Source of the DNA: Viola odorata
Lineage: Eukaryota > Streptophyta > Magnoliopsida > Malpighiales > Violaceae
DNA: 64,000 bases
Direction: 5' to 3'
NCBI GenBank assembly: GCA_963691705.1
Contig: OY829545.1
Span: 58,989,179-59,053,178 of the forward strand
Positions 10,091 to 21,733 of this stretch are shown here, one piece after another (position 1 is the stretch's first letter; every line of letters begins with the position of its first letter). The translations under genes and the position numbers were made by a program. The notes beneath the pieces are model-generated. The model was not told the DNA's origin. It saw only the letters and a program-made list of their open reading frames with translations, and did not search any database.

Positions 10091-12650
10091 ATGCCCCCAG
10101 GTCGAGTCTTTCTTTCTTTCTTTTTCAATTTATTGTGTCTTTTTTTTCTCTCATTTACACATTGAGGACAATGTGTTCTCTAAGTGTGGTGAGGGGTCTT
10201 TTTAGGATATTTGTCTGTATATACATGCTCTGATGTGTTTTTGTCTGATTTTCTTTGATCGCATGAAATTTTTTGTGAATCTAGGCTAAGTTAGTTGGCC
10301 TAGATCGTCTGAAACAGAGTCTGATGCATGATTTTTCTTTGTCAATATGTGTGTTTTTAGGAATGTGTGTCACCAAAATATCTGGACTATGCCTAAGGCC
10401 TGTTTTCTTGAGTATCTTAGCCTTGACCTTTAGCATCTTTCACCTTGTGACCCCATAACTTTTGAACACAGCATGCTCAGAGCCTAAAGACATCCTTATT
10501 GTACATAATCATAGGGTCTAGCATTGTGCAACTGACTTGACACATAGGCAAACTTCCACCAAAAACACCTAATACCCCCCTTAAGGAAAATTGCTAGTGG
10601 ACAATGGAGTTTAATGCCTTGTAATTATGCTGAATTGCTCTAATATAGAGAACTACTGCTATGCCTAGTAAATTATAGCTCTAGAAAAAATTATAAATGC
10701 AAATGTCTTAATGTTTCTGCCTCACTAAGTGGAAACATTCAAGAAACTTTTAAAATGAGCAATGAGAAAAAAAATTATATATGCATTTGTCTTGATATTT
10801 ATGCCTCACTAAGCATTAATAATCAAGAAACTTTTAGCAATACTGGCATACTAAAATAAAACTTCAGGCAAGGTAATTAAATGATGATATTGAGCAATTG
10901 AATTAAGGGGGGGAAATCCAAGTAGGTGGATGTTTTGTTTCGTTGGGTCTGTTCTGAAATGCAAAGATGCTATGGTTATGTGGAATTCGGATGTCTAGGG
11001 TGCTGAATAGGTTGTGTTCATAAGGGTTGGGATCCATTGAGAAGTAGGCTGACTGTCATAAGCCGAAGGTCCAAAAGGAAATTGGCTAAAGGTAGTCTGT
11101 CCAGAAAATTTTGCCACTGTTTGGTTGCTCTGTTTTGAGTCTGTTGTTTATAAGTCTTTCTTTTGTGGTCTTAGTTAAGAGTCTAGTATGCTTGGGGGTA
11201 AGCATTGTTCAAGTGTGGTGAGGTTTGATTGACGCTTAATTCCATGTATTTTTACCGCTTTAAACTATCTTGTTTGTGGTATAAACAATTTCTTTTCACG
11301 TCAATTTGGTTTTTTTTGGAGGAATCTTGGGCAAGACAACTTTTGGAAGAAACGGGTGCTTGAGCGAAATATTGGCAATCTTAGCCGTATGTCTTGGCTA
11401 AGATTGCGGGATCAGAAGCGTGCTGAACATGGACTCAAGGAAGCGGATCAAGATCAGGAAGTCAGCTGGCGGTTACATCCACAAGAAGATATCTCGAATG
11501 TAATATTATTTGAACAAACAACTGTTATTATCCTTTTAATTATTATCGCTTATCTAATTTCAAACAATTGGGATTTTTATCCCTATCTTTTAGTTAATTT
11601 GAAGAAGGAGTTTGGAAAGGAACGTGATTGGTGGGGACTCTAACCTTGATAAAGGTTAGGGAAGGCTGTCAATTACGGGGATCTTCCATCTTCCTTTCTT
11701 TTGGTTTTGTAAACATTCGCTCTGTGAATTCGGTTTTTGAATATCACAGATTTTTATTTCATGTTCTTCAATTATTCTTTTGTCTTCTTAATTATTATGT
11801 CTAGTAGCTAAACACCTAATTCTTGGTAAGGGTTGAGTGAGCATACTTGTGATTTTTGAGACTGAATCGTTCTTAATTATCCTCTCGTTTGTATTCAATT
11901 CAAGTTCTGTTTTAACAAACCGGTTCCCGTCTAGGCTAAGACTTGATCGATCTTAGGCAAGACGACGAATTTGCAGCCAGTCACTAAGGGGACGAGCGAA
12001 ACCGAAGTGACGAAGTAGGTAGCTAACCTCGCGGGGGTTAGTGAACTTGAATCGATATAGGCCTAACCAGATTGACAACCTAGGGCTCTGAGTTGGGAGT
12101 AGCTTGGCCTAGACTCTGTCTTTCCCTACGCCATTGAGAAAACGCATGTGCCTCAAGCCAGCAACCAATTGGATAAACCCTTTAGCAGCAAGGTGTCCAC
12201 TGGTCAGGATCACTAGGAAAGGGGGTACCCTCCAAGTGATTTGAATAGGAGGAAAGCAGGATTGGAAAGGGGTTCCTCCCAATCTATAGCAGAGTTATAA
12301 AGGGGAAGGAGAAAATCTAAAGTCAATGATCGATTAAACAAGTAAAGTGCTCACGAATTCGCCCTTGCCAGGAATCTACCCCACGAAAAGTTCCAACCAA
12401 TCTCAACCAGTAATCTTAGCTAAGATTCATTTCTGCCTAAGATTGTTTCCTTTATTTTATTTTTGTTTGTCCTCTTTTATGCTTTGTTTATCTTAATTGC
12501 AGGAACAAAAACCCTCCACTCCAGTGACGAGGAAGTCGAGTTAAGACTACAGTACACCACCAAGATCTCTGTGGACGAACCTTTTATCGCAATCTACGAG
12601 TCCCTTGTGGACGAGTGATAAGTTGTATTCCTACCCCATTTTCACATCTT
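10091..12650 (+). mobile_element. 3' UTR and probable LTR of an Athila-like element
   Basis: Holds no gene. The purine-rich CTTGGGGG at 11190-11197 and AAGTGTGGTGAGG near 11212-11224 precede TGATTGACGC near 11228, a plausible PPT/LTR junction. The presumed LTR runs to about 12650 and contains TCTCTGTGGACGAACC near its end, a motif common near the end of gypsy LTRs. It also contains CAATCTTAGCC...GGCTAAGATTG, a hairpin at about 11377-11408. LTR ends and target duplication were not resolved, and an open frame at 11356-11643 lacks any family signal. Confidence 0.4.
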
Positions 12651-12659
12651 TTTACAATT

Positions 12660-13505
12660 AAATTTGATGCTCTCGACACGCAACCAATGAGCATGGCATT
12701 TAAAGCGAGTCGTTAAACACGTTGTTCATGTGGATTGATTTTAATTCTAGCAATTCTATATATCATGCGTACGATTAATATTTACGGAAAGCATTGAATA
12801 AATAAAAAGGAACGAAAGGCGTACTTTCGAGCGAAGCTTGAATTTTAAACCTACAAAGTGAGAGTGCTAGTGATAGCTCGAAAAAATAAATAAGCAAGAA
12901 ATGACGAGAATTTAAATGACAGTTGATATTTATTGAAAGAATTGAATGAAGATTTGATGCTTGCGAGAAATGACGATTTGACGCATACAAAAATTTAAAT
13001 GATGATGTGATGAGTGCAAAAATTTAAAGGTTGATTTGATGCATACGAGTATTTAAATGCTGGTTTGATACGTGCAGAAAATTTAAATGCTGATTTGACA
13101 AGTGCGAAAATTTAAGTGATAATTTGACGAAAAATTAAATGAATTGATATTTGCAGAAATTAAGCAGTTGATGATTTTCAGAAAATTAAATGATGATTTG
13201 CAGAAAATTAATGCAGTTGATGATTGCAGAAAATTAAAGCAGTTGATAATTTGCAGAAATTAAATAGTTGATGATTAGCAGAAAATTTAAGCAGTTGATA
13301 TTGCAGGAATTTAAACAATTGCTAATTAGCAGAAAATAAAACAGTTGATGATTTGCAGAAAATTAACGGGTGATATTGCAGAAAATTAAACAGTTGATGA
13401 TTGCAGAAAATTAAATACAGTTGATGATTGTGAGAAAGTAAAGCAGTTTGATATTTGCGGAAGAATTTCCAGCAGTATGATAAGTGCGGAAATTTAAGAT
13501 CATAA
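12660..13505 (-). mobile_element. Inverted fragment of the giant-LTR family
   Basis: Read in reverse, this matches the giant LTR from about 7290 to 8900: the block around TCTATATATCATGC, the AAAGGCGTACTTTCGAGC block and then the CAACTGxTTTATTTTCTGCAA array. A third relative lies at about 41930-42040. The U5 terminus and the U3 start are missing. It separates the Athila-like DNA from the kinase pseudogene. Scattered short minus-strand frames here are by-products of the repeat. Confidence 0.75.
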
Positions 13506-13508
13506 TTA

Positions 13509-13912
13509 AGTAACAATGTATGCACAATATGGGGTAGGGTTGAAAGCATCGACCGTGGGAAATGTGTACAGCTACGGGGTGATAATTGCTAGAGGTGTTC
13601 ACAGGGAAGAGCCCTACCCATGAAAGTTTCAATGGTGACCAGAATTTGGTTGGATGGGTCCAATCTTTTTTTCCTGATCAAGTGCAAAAAGTGTTTGACC
13701 CTCAGCTGCTGCTTCTGTTCAATCATATGGGAGATGATGATGATCTTGAGCTTGATGATATAGATTGCTTCGTCACAGTTCTTGGGGTCGGTTTATCTTG
13801 TACTGCTGCGGCTTCGGATCGCCGCATCACCATAAGAGATGCCCTTCAGAAGCTCATAGCTGTTAGAAGCAACTTTCTCAACCCTACTCCTACCAAGAAC
13901 ACCAAGCATTAA
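13509..13912 (+). pseudogene. C-terminal kinase fragment of an LRR receptor-like kinase
   Basis: Intact members of this family are plasma-membrane receptor Ser/Thr kinases. Only the last 130 or so residues remain: the APE-region remnant YAQYGVGLKAST, then GNVYSYGV (kinase subdomain IX, normally DVYSYG; the Asp is now Asn), then LEVFTGKSPTHESFNG and WVQSFFPDQVQKVFDPQ, and the C-lobe CTAAASDRRITIRDALQKL, ending at TAA 13910-13912. The first part (13509-13584) is in a different frame from the rest (from 13586): about two bases are missing at the VII-LLEVF junction. The LRRs, transmembrane segment and catalytic loop are absent, replaced by the retroelement fragment on the left. It cannot encode an active kinase. 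Confidence 0.8.
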
Positions 13913-15074
13913 GCTTCAGATTTGAGAGTAAGCCTAGATAAATAAATAAACAAGAAGAATAATGGTGTTCAACCTGCATGTATCTTGGTAAAAATGTTTA
14001 GATTACTGCTGCTATTGGTGCTCATTACTTAAAACCAGATAATAATTAGCTATTTATCGAAAGAGATCAATGTATGCACTATTCGCTACCTGCATCAGTA
14101 ATCGTTGATCGGTTCATAGAGACATGCTGACATGTAAAGTTAGGAGCCATATTGTAGGTATAATAAATATGTCAAATGTGGGAATTTGGATGACTTGGGG
14201 TTGAAGTTCAGGACAGGAGTATAATATTTTTCATTCTTCATCCATTTTCCTGACATTTTTTCTTTTGAATTCCGAAATCTCAGTTTGTCAGTGACGTGTG
14301 GTAGTATAGTAGCCTAGTAGGGTGTGCGATCTGTAATCCTTGGCTTACACATTCTCACCTATGGGTAATTGGGTATGAAGTCAACCAATACTTTAGGCTC
14401 CTTGAGAGTTAGTGAATATGCAAAATATATATATATATATAATTTTCCATTTTTTTAATTTTTTATTCTCAGTCGTTTTAGTCTTTTAGCTATGAAATAT
14501 ATGAAGGTTTTTAAAAAAGGTTTTCTATTGAATAATGCTTGAGAATTAACTATTTTACTAACAAAATTTTACTAATTAATGCGTTAAAATATGATTGGTG
14601 TTTATTACTTTCTAATTAGATTATGTTGTTATTTTATTTTAAAAAGTAACTATCGAGTGAATGTGAAGATGATACATTTATTTTTAATATAAAAATTAAT
14701 AAAAGCGTTAGTATTTCTAGCACTACTATTCCACATCGTAAGTTTTTTTACCCTAGGTTCTTTCATTCTTCATCAATTTTCAGCTCAAAAACTAATTCCT
14801 AATTATTTCTTTCAAGATTCCGAAAATCAGTTTGTGACAAGGTAGTAGTTGGATGTGCAATTTGTATAATCCTTGGTTTGTTCATGCACCAAAATTAAAT
14901 ATTTTCTATAAATTAAAATAACTTAGTAGGGGAAAAATATTTTAGAATCCGATGCAGTGAACTGTACATTTTCATCGCTGAGGTTTTTTAACCCAAATTT
15001 TAATCTTTTAGGTTTTTTAATTTAACATTTTTTAATAATTAATTATTGATTTTTTTAATTAAATTTCTATGAAC
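13913..15074. other. 3' flank of the kinase pseudogene with a diverged duplication
   Basis: No gene seen. Two diverged direct copies occur at about 14228-14350 and 14758-14885: each has TTCATTCTTCAT, an ATTCCGAAA(A)TC(T)CAGTTTGT block, GGTAGTA and a TAATCCTTGG block. They probably reflect duplicated 3' flanks of tandem kinase genes. A (TA)n microsatellite lies near 14424-14440. Confidence 0.5.
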
Positions 15075-15087
15075 AAGGTATTTGCGC

Positions 15088-15449
15088 GGCAAACTGCGAA
15101 GACCCTGACGCTAAAAGATGCCATTACGCAGGTTCGACAATGGGATGCGACAAGATTATCGTTGAGTCAGACTACCTGTTGAATACCTTAGCTCTGATTA
15201 ATGGAGACTTCCCGCTCAACTATAAAAGGTTGGTGCTGAAGGAGGTGGCTAGATTGACGTCTACTTTTACCAGTTGCTCGTTTAAGCATACTAGACGGAC
15301 AATGAATATCACAGCTCATGAGTTGGGCCAATTTATTTTGATTTCCGGCTTAGGAAATGTTTGAGTAGGGGAGTGCCCCGAGATGATCGCGTTTTTTGTA
15401 CTTACTGATGTGAATTAATCAATTACACTTTACTTTTAAAAAAAAAAAA
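15088..15449 (+). mobile_element. 5'-truncated LINE with poly(A) tail
   Basis: A 362-bp insertion flanked by AAGGTATTTGCGC (15075-15087) and AAGGTATTTGTGC (15450-15462), a 13-bp target duplication with one mismatch. It ends in an A run of about 13. The body encodes the C-terminal RNase H domain of a plant non-LTR retrotransposon: LTLKDAITQVRQ in one frame, then GCDKIIVESD and HTRRTMNITAHELGQF in the next (15140-15364), separated by a 1-base shift. Target duplication, 5' truncation and poly(A) are hallmarks of target-primed reverse transcription. Dead on arrival; non-functional. Confidence 0.88.
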
Positions 15450-15462
15450 AAGGTATTTGTGC

Positions 15463-16290
15463 AGAATAATCACAAATTTTGTTTTTTTATTTTATTATAC
15501 TTTGATTTATACTGAATGAACTGAGTTTACGAATCAAGTTAGATTTTATTTTTATAACTATAATTACTGAATTTGTATTTTGTATTATTTGATCAATTAA
15601 ATGAATTGAGCGAATTTCTTCTCATCTCTCTCTTTCTCTTTTACCTATTATTTATACACATAACTAAGTTATATTAAAGAAATTCAATCACCTCAATTAG
15701 AAAAATTAAATATTTAACCCTTTAGGCAGTTCAGTTTAGTTCTTACAAAGTAGATTGGGTAAGGTTTCGAGTTCAAGTCTCTTTGTCAACATTTCTATAT
15801 ATGTCAAATAAATAACCATTTGTCTAACTCTTTATTTCTATAAAAAAATGTTCGAATTATTCTTACAGTGTGAATTTATCATTACTATATATTTTTCATT
15901 GTACAAATTATTTTAACTCTTTAAACAACACTGTCTATTTATATAACTATTTTTCATTTTTCATTTTTTAGCATGACTTTAACAATAATATATATTTTTG
16001 CTAGTTAAAATAAATTAATTCTTACTATATAGCGTGAATCACTTCCCATTATTTATTCTCTCATCTTCATTATTCATTTTATTATCAATTTTCTACCATT
16101 TTTATCATTTCTTCCTCTCTTTTTCCTATTTCTTCTATTTTTCACTCTTTCTCTCTCTTTTATTTATTATTTATACACAAAAGTATTTCATTCTCCTACT
16201 TTCTCTTTCCTTTAACCAGTAAACTAATTTCAATGACCTGATTAAAAAAACAAAAACTTTAGCATACTATTTTTAATAATAAATTTATGC
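15463..16290. other. AT-rich intergenic DNA
   Basis: Over 75% A+T by eye, with poly-pyrimidine stretches around 16040-16220 that give a meaningless Phe/Leu/Ser-rich frame. Nothing gene-like seen. Confidence 0.5.
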
Positions 16291-16983
16291 GGGTCTGTTT
16301 GGCAGTCCAGTTCTGTGGGGAAATGGTCAGTGGGGAAATGTTCAGTTGGAGAACAACATCTGGGAAACGGAGGGTGCTGTTTGGTAAAATAATTGTAAAA
16401 ATTCAGTGGGGAAACGAAATCTGGGAAACGGAGGGTGTTGTTTGGTAGTCCAGTTTACCAAAACTATGGTTTGGATGTAAAATGACCATAAAGGGCATAA
16501 TTCATTTTAAGTGTTTAATTTTTTTTATTTTTTTATCTTTATATATATTTTTAATCAATTTATTTATAATCTAACATCTACCAAATATTTATCTAATATC
16601 ATAAATAAATTAAACTTATTTAAATCATAAATAAATTAAAATTTATTAATACCATAAAAAAATTGAGTTTTTAATACCATAAATAAATAAAAGATATTTA
16701 TCTAATATAATAGAAAAATAAAACATATTTGGAATTACATGAATAACTTACATATTTCATTTTGTTTAAAAAGTAATCAAAACAATTGTTAGATTATAAT
16801 TATTATATAATTATTAATTAAACTACTCTTAATGATTATCAACCAATCGTTCTTAATTTAATTAAGTATGACAAAATTATAAATTTGATTTCCACCGCAA
16901 TATCGATGATTAACAAACAGGCAAAAAAGAAAGAAAAAAAAGACCAGAAAAGCAAAATTGTACACTAAACTTTGTGATTTATA

Positions 16984-17671
16984 TTATGAATCAACTTTAC
17001 AAGAAGATAATCTAGATTTTCTATCAAAGTCCAACAAAAGTATGGAGGTATTATCCTTAGTACGCAGTGTTCTAGCCTCGCTCAACAAAAAATTAGCTAT
17101 CTTCTCAGTTGAATTCTCGCCGTCTGTGGAGTATTTATCCTTCCCCTGTGTCAAACACCAACGTTAATATTGCAATGTCGTGGAGCATGCACATACGAAA
17201 AATCTCAATCGAACCTTTACTGGTGGTCTATAAAAAGCTTACCTCAAGGACAAGCTGAAAGGCTTTTTTAACACCAATGACATCCCAAAAGCCATCACTG
17301 CAAGTTTTACACAAAGCTATATTCATGTATCCAAAATATTTAGCTATAAAAAGAAACTATGAACTTTACGTAACAGTCGTCCAAGAAAAAGAGACCAGTA
17401 TTCCAACGGTCGGGTTCAAGTAGTATCAAATGCAGATAAAGAATCATGAGTTATTGACGAACTTGAGATAGGACAGCATAAATACCAGACACTATGATGA
17501 TTTATGACCAAAAATTAAGAAATAGATGATAAGAATGTCACCTTGCCAACAATGTGAAGGCACTGTTTGCTTGATCAATATGCACTGCTTGACTTATGTA
17601 AGGCTCAGAGCTGAAGCGAGCATCCTGCTGTTTCAGAAATTTGTCCCCAAGCATTCGAGCAAGGTTCAAGC
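16984..17671 (-). pseudogene. Last three exons of a protein phosphatase 2C (PP2C) gene
   Basis: Three exons on the minus strand with proper GT-AG borders and matching phases: 17671-17542, 17297-17243 and 17145-16984 (TAA stop). They encode NLARMLGDKFLKQQDARF, AFTLLA|SDGFWDVIG, KKAFQLVLE and the final RTKDNTSILLLDFD. SDGFWD and the KDN motif are PP2C hallmarks (metal-binding Asp residues of PPM phosphatases); the sequence recalls the Arabidopsis PP2C 62 type. The acceptor before the first exon is present (CTTTCCAG), but no upstream exon follows: beyond 17700 there are only palindromes and a minisatellite. All frames are clean, so truncation is recent, or the 5' exons lie far away. Without the N-terminal metal-binding motifs it cannot be an active phosphatase. 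Confidence 0.8.
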
Positions 17672-17706
17672 CTGGAAAGAGGGGCGTGGTTAAATAAGGA
17701 AGAATA

Positions 17707-17817
17707 TATCAAGTGGAAGATCCTTAGCGTGATTACGGTAAGAGCTTACCGTGATTACGCTAAGAGAAAAATGCTTAGCGTGATCATGCTAAGCCCTTAC
17801 CGTGATTCACGGTAAGC
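17707..17817. repeat. Nested palindromes with a GTGATTACG core
   Basis: Adjacent inverted repeats: CTTAGCGTGATTACGGTAAG facing CTTACCGTGATTACGCTAAG, then GCTTAGCGTGATCATGCTAAG, then CTTACCGTGATTCACGGTAA. The motif style matches the GTGATCACG cluster of the gag-only LTR (2524-2740), though the flanks differ. Confidence 0.7.
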
Positions 17818-17979
17818 ACTGATTTAAATTCCATACGTTTTTCAAAATACATTTTTTCAAAACTTGTCTTTGTATAAAACCTTTTGACACTATTTCTTGA
17901 GGTAATTAAACATTAAACAAGTGTTAGTTTCACATGGAACATGACAAATGAAAATAAATTGCTCCCAATTAGCCATTTC

Positions 17980-18960
17980 AAATGCTACCAATTAATGACC
18001 AGCCAAACGAGCTCGAAAATCAGCCACAATCAAGCATGAAAATAGCCATAAATAAGCATGAAAACGCAGCCACAAAAAGTATGAAAAACCCAGCCATTCA
18101 AGCCTATTTTGGAACAACATTTCAGCAGCAAATGCACCTCAATTTGACAGCATTTCGGCGACATAAATTAGCAACGAAACAAGCTACGATTGGACACTAA
18201 AAGGGGTGCATTTGGACAGCTAAAAGAGCTACAAAATGGACAGCAAAACATGCGTGAATTGGCAGCAAAATGGGCATCAAATTGACAGCTAGAATAAGCT
18301 TAATATTGACAGCAAAATATGCATAATTTGGTAGCAAAACAGACACTATTTCGTCATCAAAACAAACTCCCAATTGACCGCAAAAATAGCATGAAAATGG
18401 AAGCAATTATCAGTGCAAAATTGACAGCAAAATGAGCAAAGATTGACAGCAAAGTGGCGTGGTTTTGGCAGCAGCACAAGCACCCATTTCGACAACAAAA
18501 TCAACAGCCTTTCGGCAACAAAAACGGACACTAAATGAGCAACGATTCGTCAACGAATTGACAGCATTATAAACACCAAATTGGCAGCACCTAAACACAC
18601 ATTTTGACAGCTAGAATGAGCTGAATTCAACACTTAAATGGGCATTATTTCGGCAACAAAAGGCAAGCTCGCATTCATCAACCAAAACAGCCCTAATTGA
18701 ACACAAAAATTGCCCACAAATTAGCTACGAAACAGTTCTAACATTAGCTATAAACAAAGAACCAAATCATGCAAACTAAATTCCAAATCATGGTAACTAA
18801 TTTGACAGCAAACAGACAACATTTTGACAACAAATAGAGCACTATTATGACAGCAAAGTAAGCATACATTTGACAGCGAAAATGGTGATTATTTTGGCAA
18901 CAAAGTGAGCTAACATTCAGCAACAAAACGAACTATAATTGAATACAAAATTAGATTGTC
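17980..18960. repeat. Degenerate minisatellite with TTGACAGCAAAA core
   Basis: About 30 irregular units of roughly 30-33 bp, each with TTGACAGC, TTTCGGCAAC or ATTTTGACAACAAA and a variable spacer. Because many units are multiples of 3, several overlapping minus-strand frames stay open for 60-70 codons with recurrent FAVN or FCCQ motifs. These are probably not genes. Confidence 0.7.
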
Positions 18961-19038
18961 TTCGAGCTGAGTTTAACTCAATAGCAAATCAACGATAACT
19001 AAAAATAAGAAATAAATAAATAAAATTTCTCACTCTTC

Positions 19039-19234
19039 TAAAACAATTACAGCAATAAATGTCACATGCATCAGTATCAGCCGGAGGAAAATAGAAGTAA
19101 GGATTACCCGCGGCCAAAGCTTCAAAATCGGGTTCCATGGAGGAAGAAGAAGCAGCATCACTTTTCCGACTCTTTGAAGACGGTTTCTTTGGTGTATTAG
19201 TCCTAGCACGCTTAGAAGAGGATCCTTTGGCCAT
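19039..19234 (-). CDS. Possible first exon of a small basic, Ser-rich protein
   Basis: From the ATG at 19234 the minus strand reads MAKGSSSKRARTNTPKKPSS, then a Ser run, then MEPDFEALAAGNPYFYFPPA and a Cys pair. The basic/Ser-rich start looks like a nuclear or transposon-encoded protein. The frame continues to 18989 but becomes AT-rich and hydrophobic, so an intron may start near 19040. No family recognised. Downstream is the minisatellite. It may be a remnant of the element that delivered the minisatellite. Confidence 0.3.
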
Positions 19235-19886
19235 ATTGAGTGGAGATAAAGAGGATTTTGGAGTGAAAAATGGATTTTGGGAGTTAGGGTTCGAAAATGG
19301 GAATTTTATGGGTTATGGAGATTGAGCGATTAATCCCTAAAATTGACACATGATTTTTGTTTAGGATTGAATGAGGAGTGTTTAGCTAAATTTTGGCTGG
19401 ATTTCGTCGTGATTTGAGCAAGAAATCGAAGAAGTCGAATTTTGGAGAAGGAGAGGGAAAATGGTCGGGCTAGAGGAGAGAGCTGGAAAGTGAGGAAGAA
19501 GACGTGAACAGTATTTTTTTTATTTTATATACTTGGTAGCATCGTAATTAAACAAGAATAGAAAGGTTATTTTTGTCCAAATAAATGAGCCCCTCCATCC
19601 CGCAAATGGCCCTTTTCCTCATCTTGCCAATCAACCAAATTCAGCCAATTCCCTCACCTTGTATTTTCCTGGGTTGGCCACCCAAATTTTAAAATTTTCA
19701 TTGGTTGAATGGTGTTTACCAAACACCATTCAACCCATTTCAGTTTGGGAATGCTGGGTTGGGTACCCAACCCAAACTCCCAAACAGGCACGTAGTATGT
19801 TGATGCGGTCAGAAATTGACCATCAAATTCAAATCGGCCCAAACACCGAGTAGCGCCTGTTATAAACTTATAATAATGCCCATGAT

Positions 19887-21008
19887 TAGTGGCGAGCATC
19901 GGTCGGTAGTTCGATATACCGATCGAAATATTTCGGTATTCCGTATACCGAATGCCTAAAAATAATTACCATACCATACCAAACTAAATTTTGGTACCGT
20001 ATCGAAATACCAAATTTAGTTCGGTATGGTATTTCGATATACCGAAATATCAAACTTAATTCTTCATGAGTTAATAAAATGCAAAAGAATTTATAAAAAA
20101 ATAAAATTGTCTCTAATCCAGTATTATAAAAAGGTGATGACAAGAACAAAAGCAATTGTCTCTAATCCTAGAAATGTACATCCAAATAAAAATGCTTTTA
20201 AAACTTAACAGGCGCAAATGCAATTGAAGAAATTAATAATACTTCAGTAACATTAATTTGGAATTGCAAACCAATCAAACTCATTCACACATGACAAATT
20301 AATTTGGAACTCCACTAATCAAACTCATTCACAGGGGACAAAAATGCAAACCAAGAAGAGGAAAAATTAATTAATTAATACAAATAAAAACTACTGGATT
20401 ATGCACATTAGCAAGAAACAAGCGCAAGCAAAATGGAGCACAAGGTAGTGGGCTTCTCTGACCCAGAAACCGACCACCACACCTTAACCCAACGCATCCG
20501 ATTCTCTCTCTAATTAAAAAAAGAAAAAAAAATACTTCTAATTCGGGTTAGGGTTTGTTATTACCGGAGGAGAGACGTGAAAGGAAGGCGCGCGACGGAA
20601 CCAAGTGAGTATTTGTGTGGAGGAGCAAAGCAGCGGTTGACGGCGGAGAGCAGGAGAGGAGAAGATGAGAGTTTCGTTCGCAGGGGAGGGAGAGAGTTTG
20701 GTTCGCAGGGGAGGGGAGAGAGTTTGGTTCGAAGAGGAAAAGAACCAAAATTAAAATAGAACTTACTTGGTAATTGGGAAGAACCAAAAGGAAAATAGAA
20801 CTATGTAATTATTTTATACAAGAATATCTGTACATGTACATGACATTTGGTACGGTAGGTTCGGTAATACCGAACCTATCAAATTTAATACCGTACCGTA
20901 CCGAAATTTATTTCGGTATCGTACCAAAATACCGAACAGTGAAAATGTGTAAAAAAATACTGACCGAACTTGCAATATTTCGGTACGGTAATTCGGTGCC
21001 CACCCCTA
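19887..21008. mobile_element. Non-autonomous hAT element (hAT-A)
   Basis: 1122 bp flanked by an 8-bp target duplication with one mismatch (CCCATGAT 19879-19886; CCCATGAC 21009-21016). Ends are TAGTGGCGAGCATCGG and, in reverse, TAGGGGTGGGCACCGA. Both subterminal regions are full of inverted copies of TTCGGTATACCGAA-like and GGTACCGTA motifs, typical transposase-binding clusters of plant hAT elements. The interior has no transposase, only GA-rich DNA with a short repeat (AGAGAGTTTGGTTCG, about 20690-20735). Confidence 0.85.
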
Positions 21009-21016
21009 CCCATGAC

Positions 21017-21733
21017 AGTCTCTTATTGCCGCAAGGACAGTTATTGGCAACTAGTACAGTAAAACTAATCATATTCGAATACAAGTCCGAAACTTTCATG
21101 TTATTCTAGATATATAATGTAGATCTTTTCTACAAACAAGAACTCTTATCACTACCGAGACTCTTTAAGGAAGATACGTGATTCTATTAAAAAACTACCT
21201 ACACTCGTTTTACTCCATAAAATTCTAAAATTTTAACTGATTTAGTGTTGGAATAGTGCTAATTCTTAACTCTAGAACAACCCTTGGGATTGTAACGAAG
21301 TTCACTTTGCGATGTTGTGTGCAGAATCACAAGTGCTAATTTTCTGCTTTTATTACTTTTTGAATTTTTATTTTTATTTTTTATAAAAGTTAAGAGGTTC
21401 ACTCAAAATAACTTAAGAAGAAACATCACTTTCGGTCCGCACATATTGAATTGTTATCAATTTAATGTAATCGAGCCATTTTTTCCCTCTTTTATCAATC
21501 ATTACACCTTTTTTGGAAGTTTTATGCACAACTTTTATGAAACAAAAATTAAATAAAGATCAATTTAAGAAATATATATAATATTTAACTTTTATTGACT
21601 ATAAACATTGTGATACACAAAGAACATAGAAACGGTCACCAACTCTTACATTATACATATATAGTTAACTAAGTGCATCTCTTTCATCAAATCAATTTCT
21701 TAATTCTTACTCTCTTTGATGAACAAAGTTCTT
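21017..21733. other. Intergenic DNA and 3' flank of the DUF716 gene
   Basis: No gene seen. The last 150 bp before 21734 would hold the 3' UTR of the minus-strand DUF716 gene; ATTTAATAT/TTTATT-type poly(A) signal candidates read on the minus strand are present near 21570-21600. Confidence 0.4.

Larger units (their letters stand above)
16291..19793. mobile_element. Possible TIR element enclosing a PP2C fragment
   Basis: The left end GGGTCTGTTTGGCAGTCCAG and the right end (read in reverse) GTGCCTGTTTGGGAGTTTGG are similar, as in plant DNA transposons whose ends contain CTGTTTGG. Both ends carry short local duplications (GGTGCTGTTTGGTA and GGTGTTGTTTGGTA at the left; the CCATTCAACC/GGTTGAATGG inverted pair at the right). 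Between them are PP2C 3' exons, a palindrome cluster and a minisatellite. I could not find a target-site duplication, so the two ends may belong to separate repeats. Confidence 0.3.
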
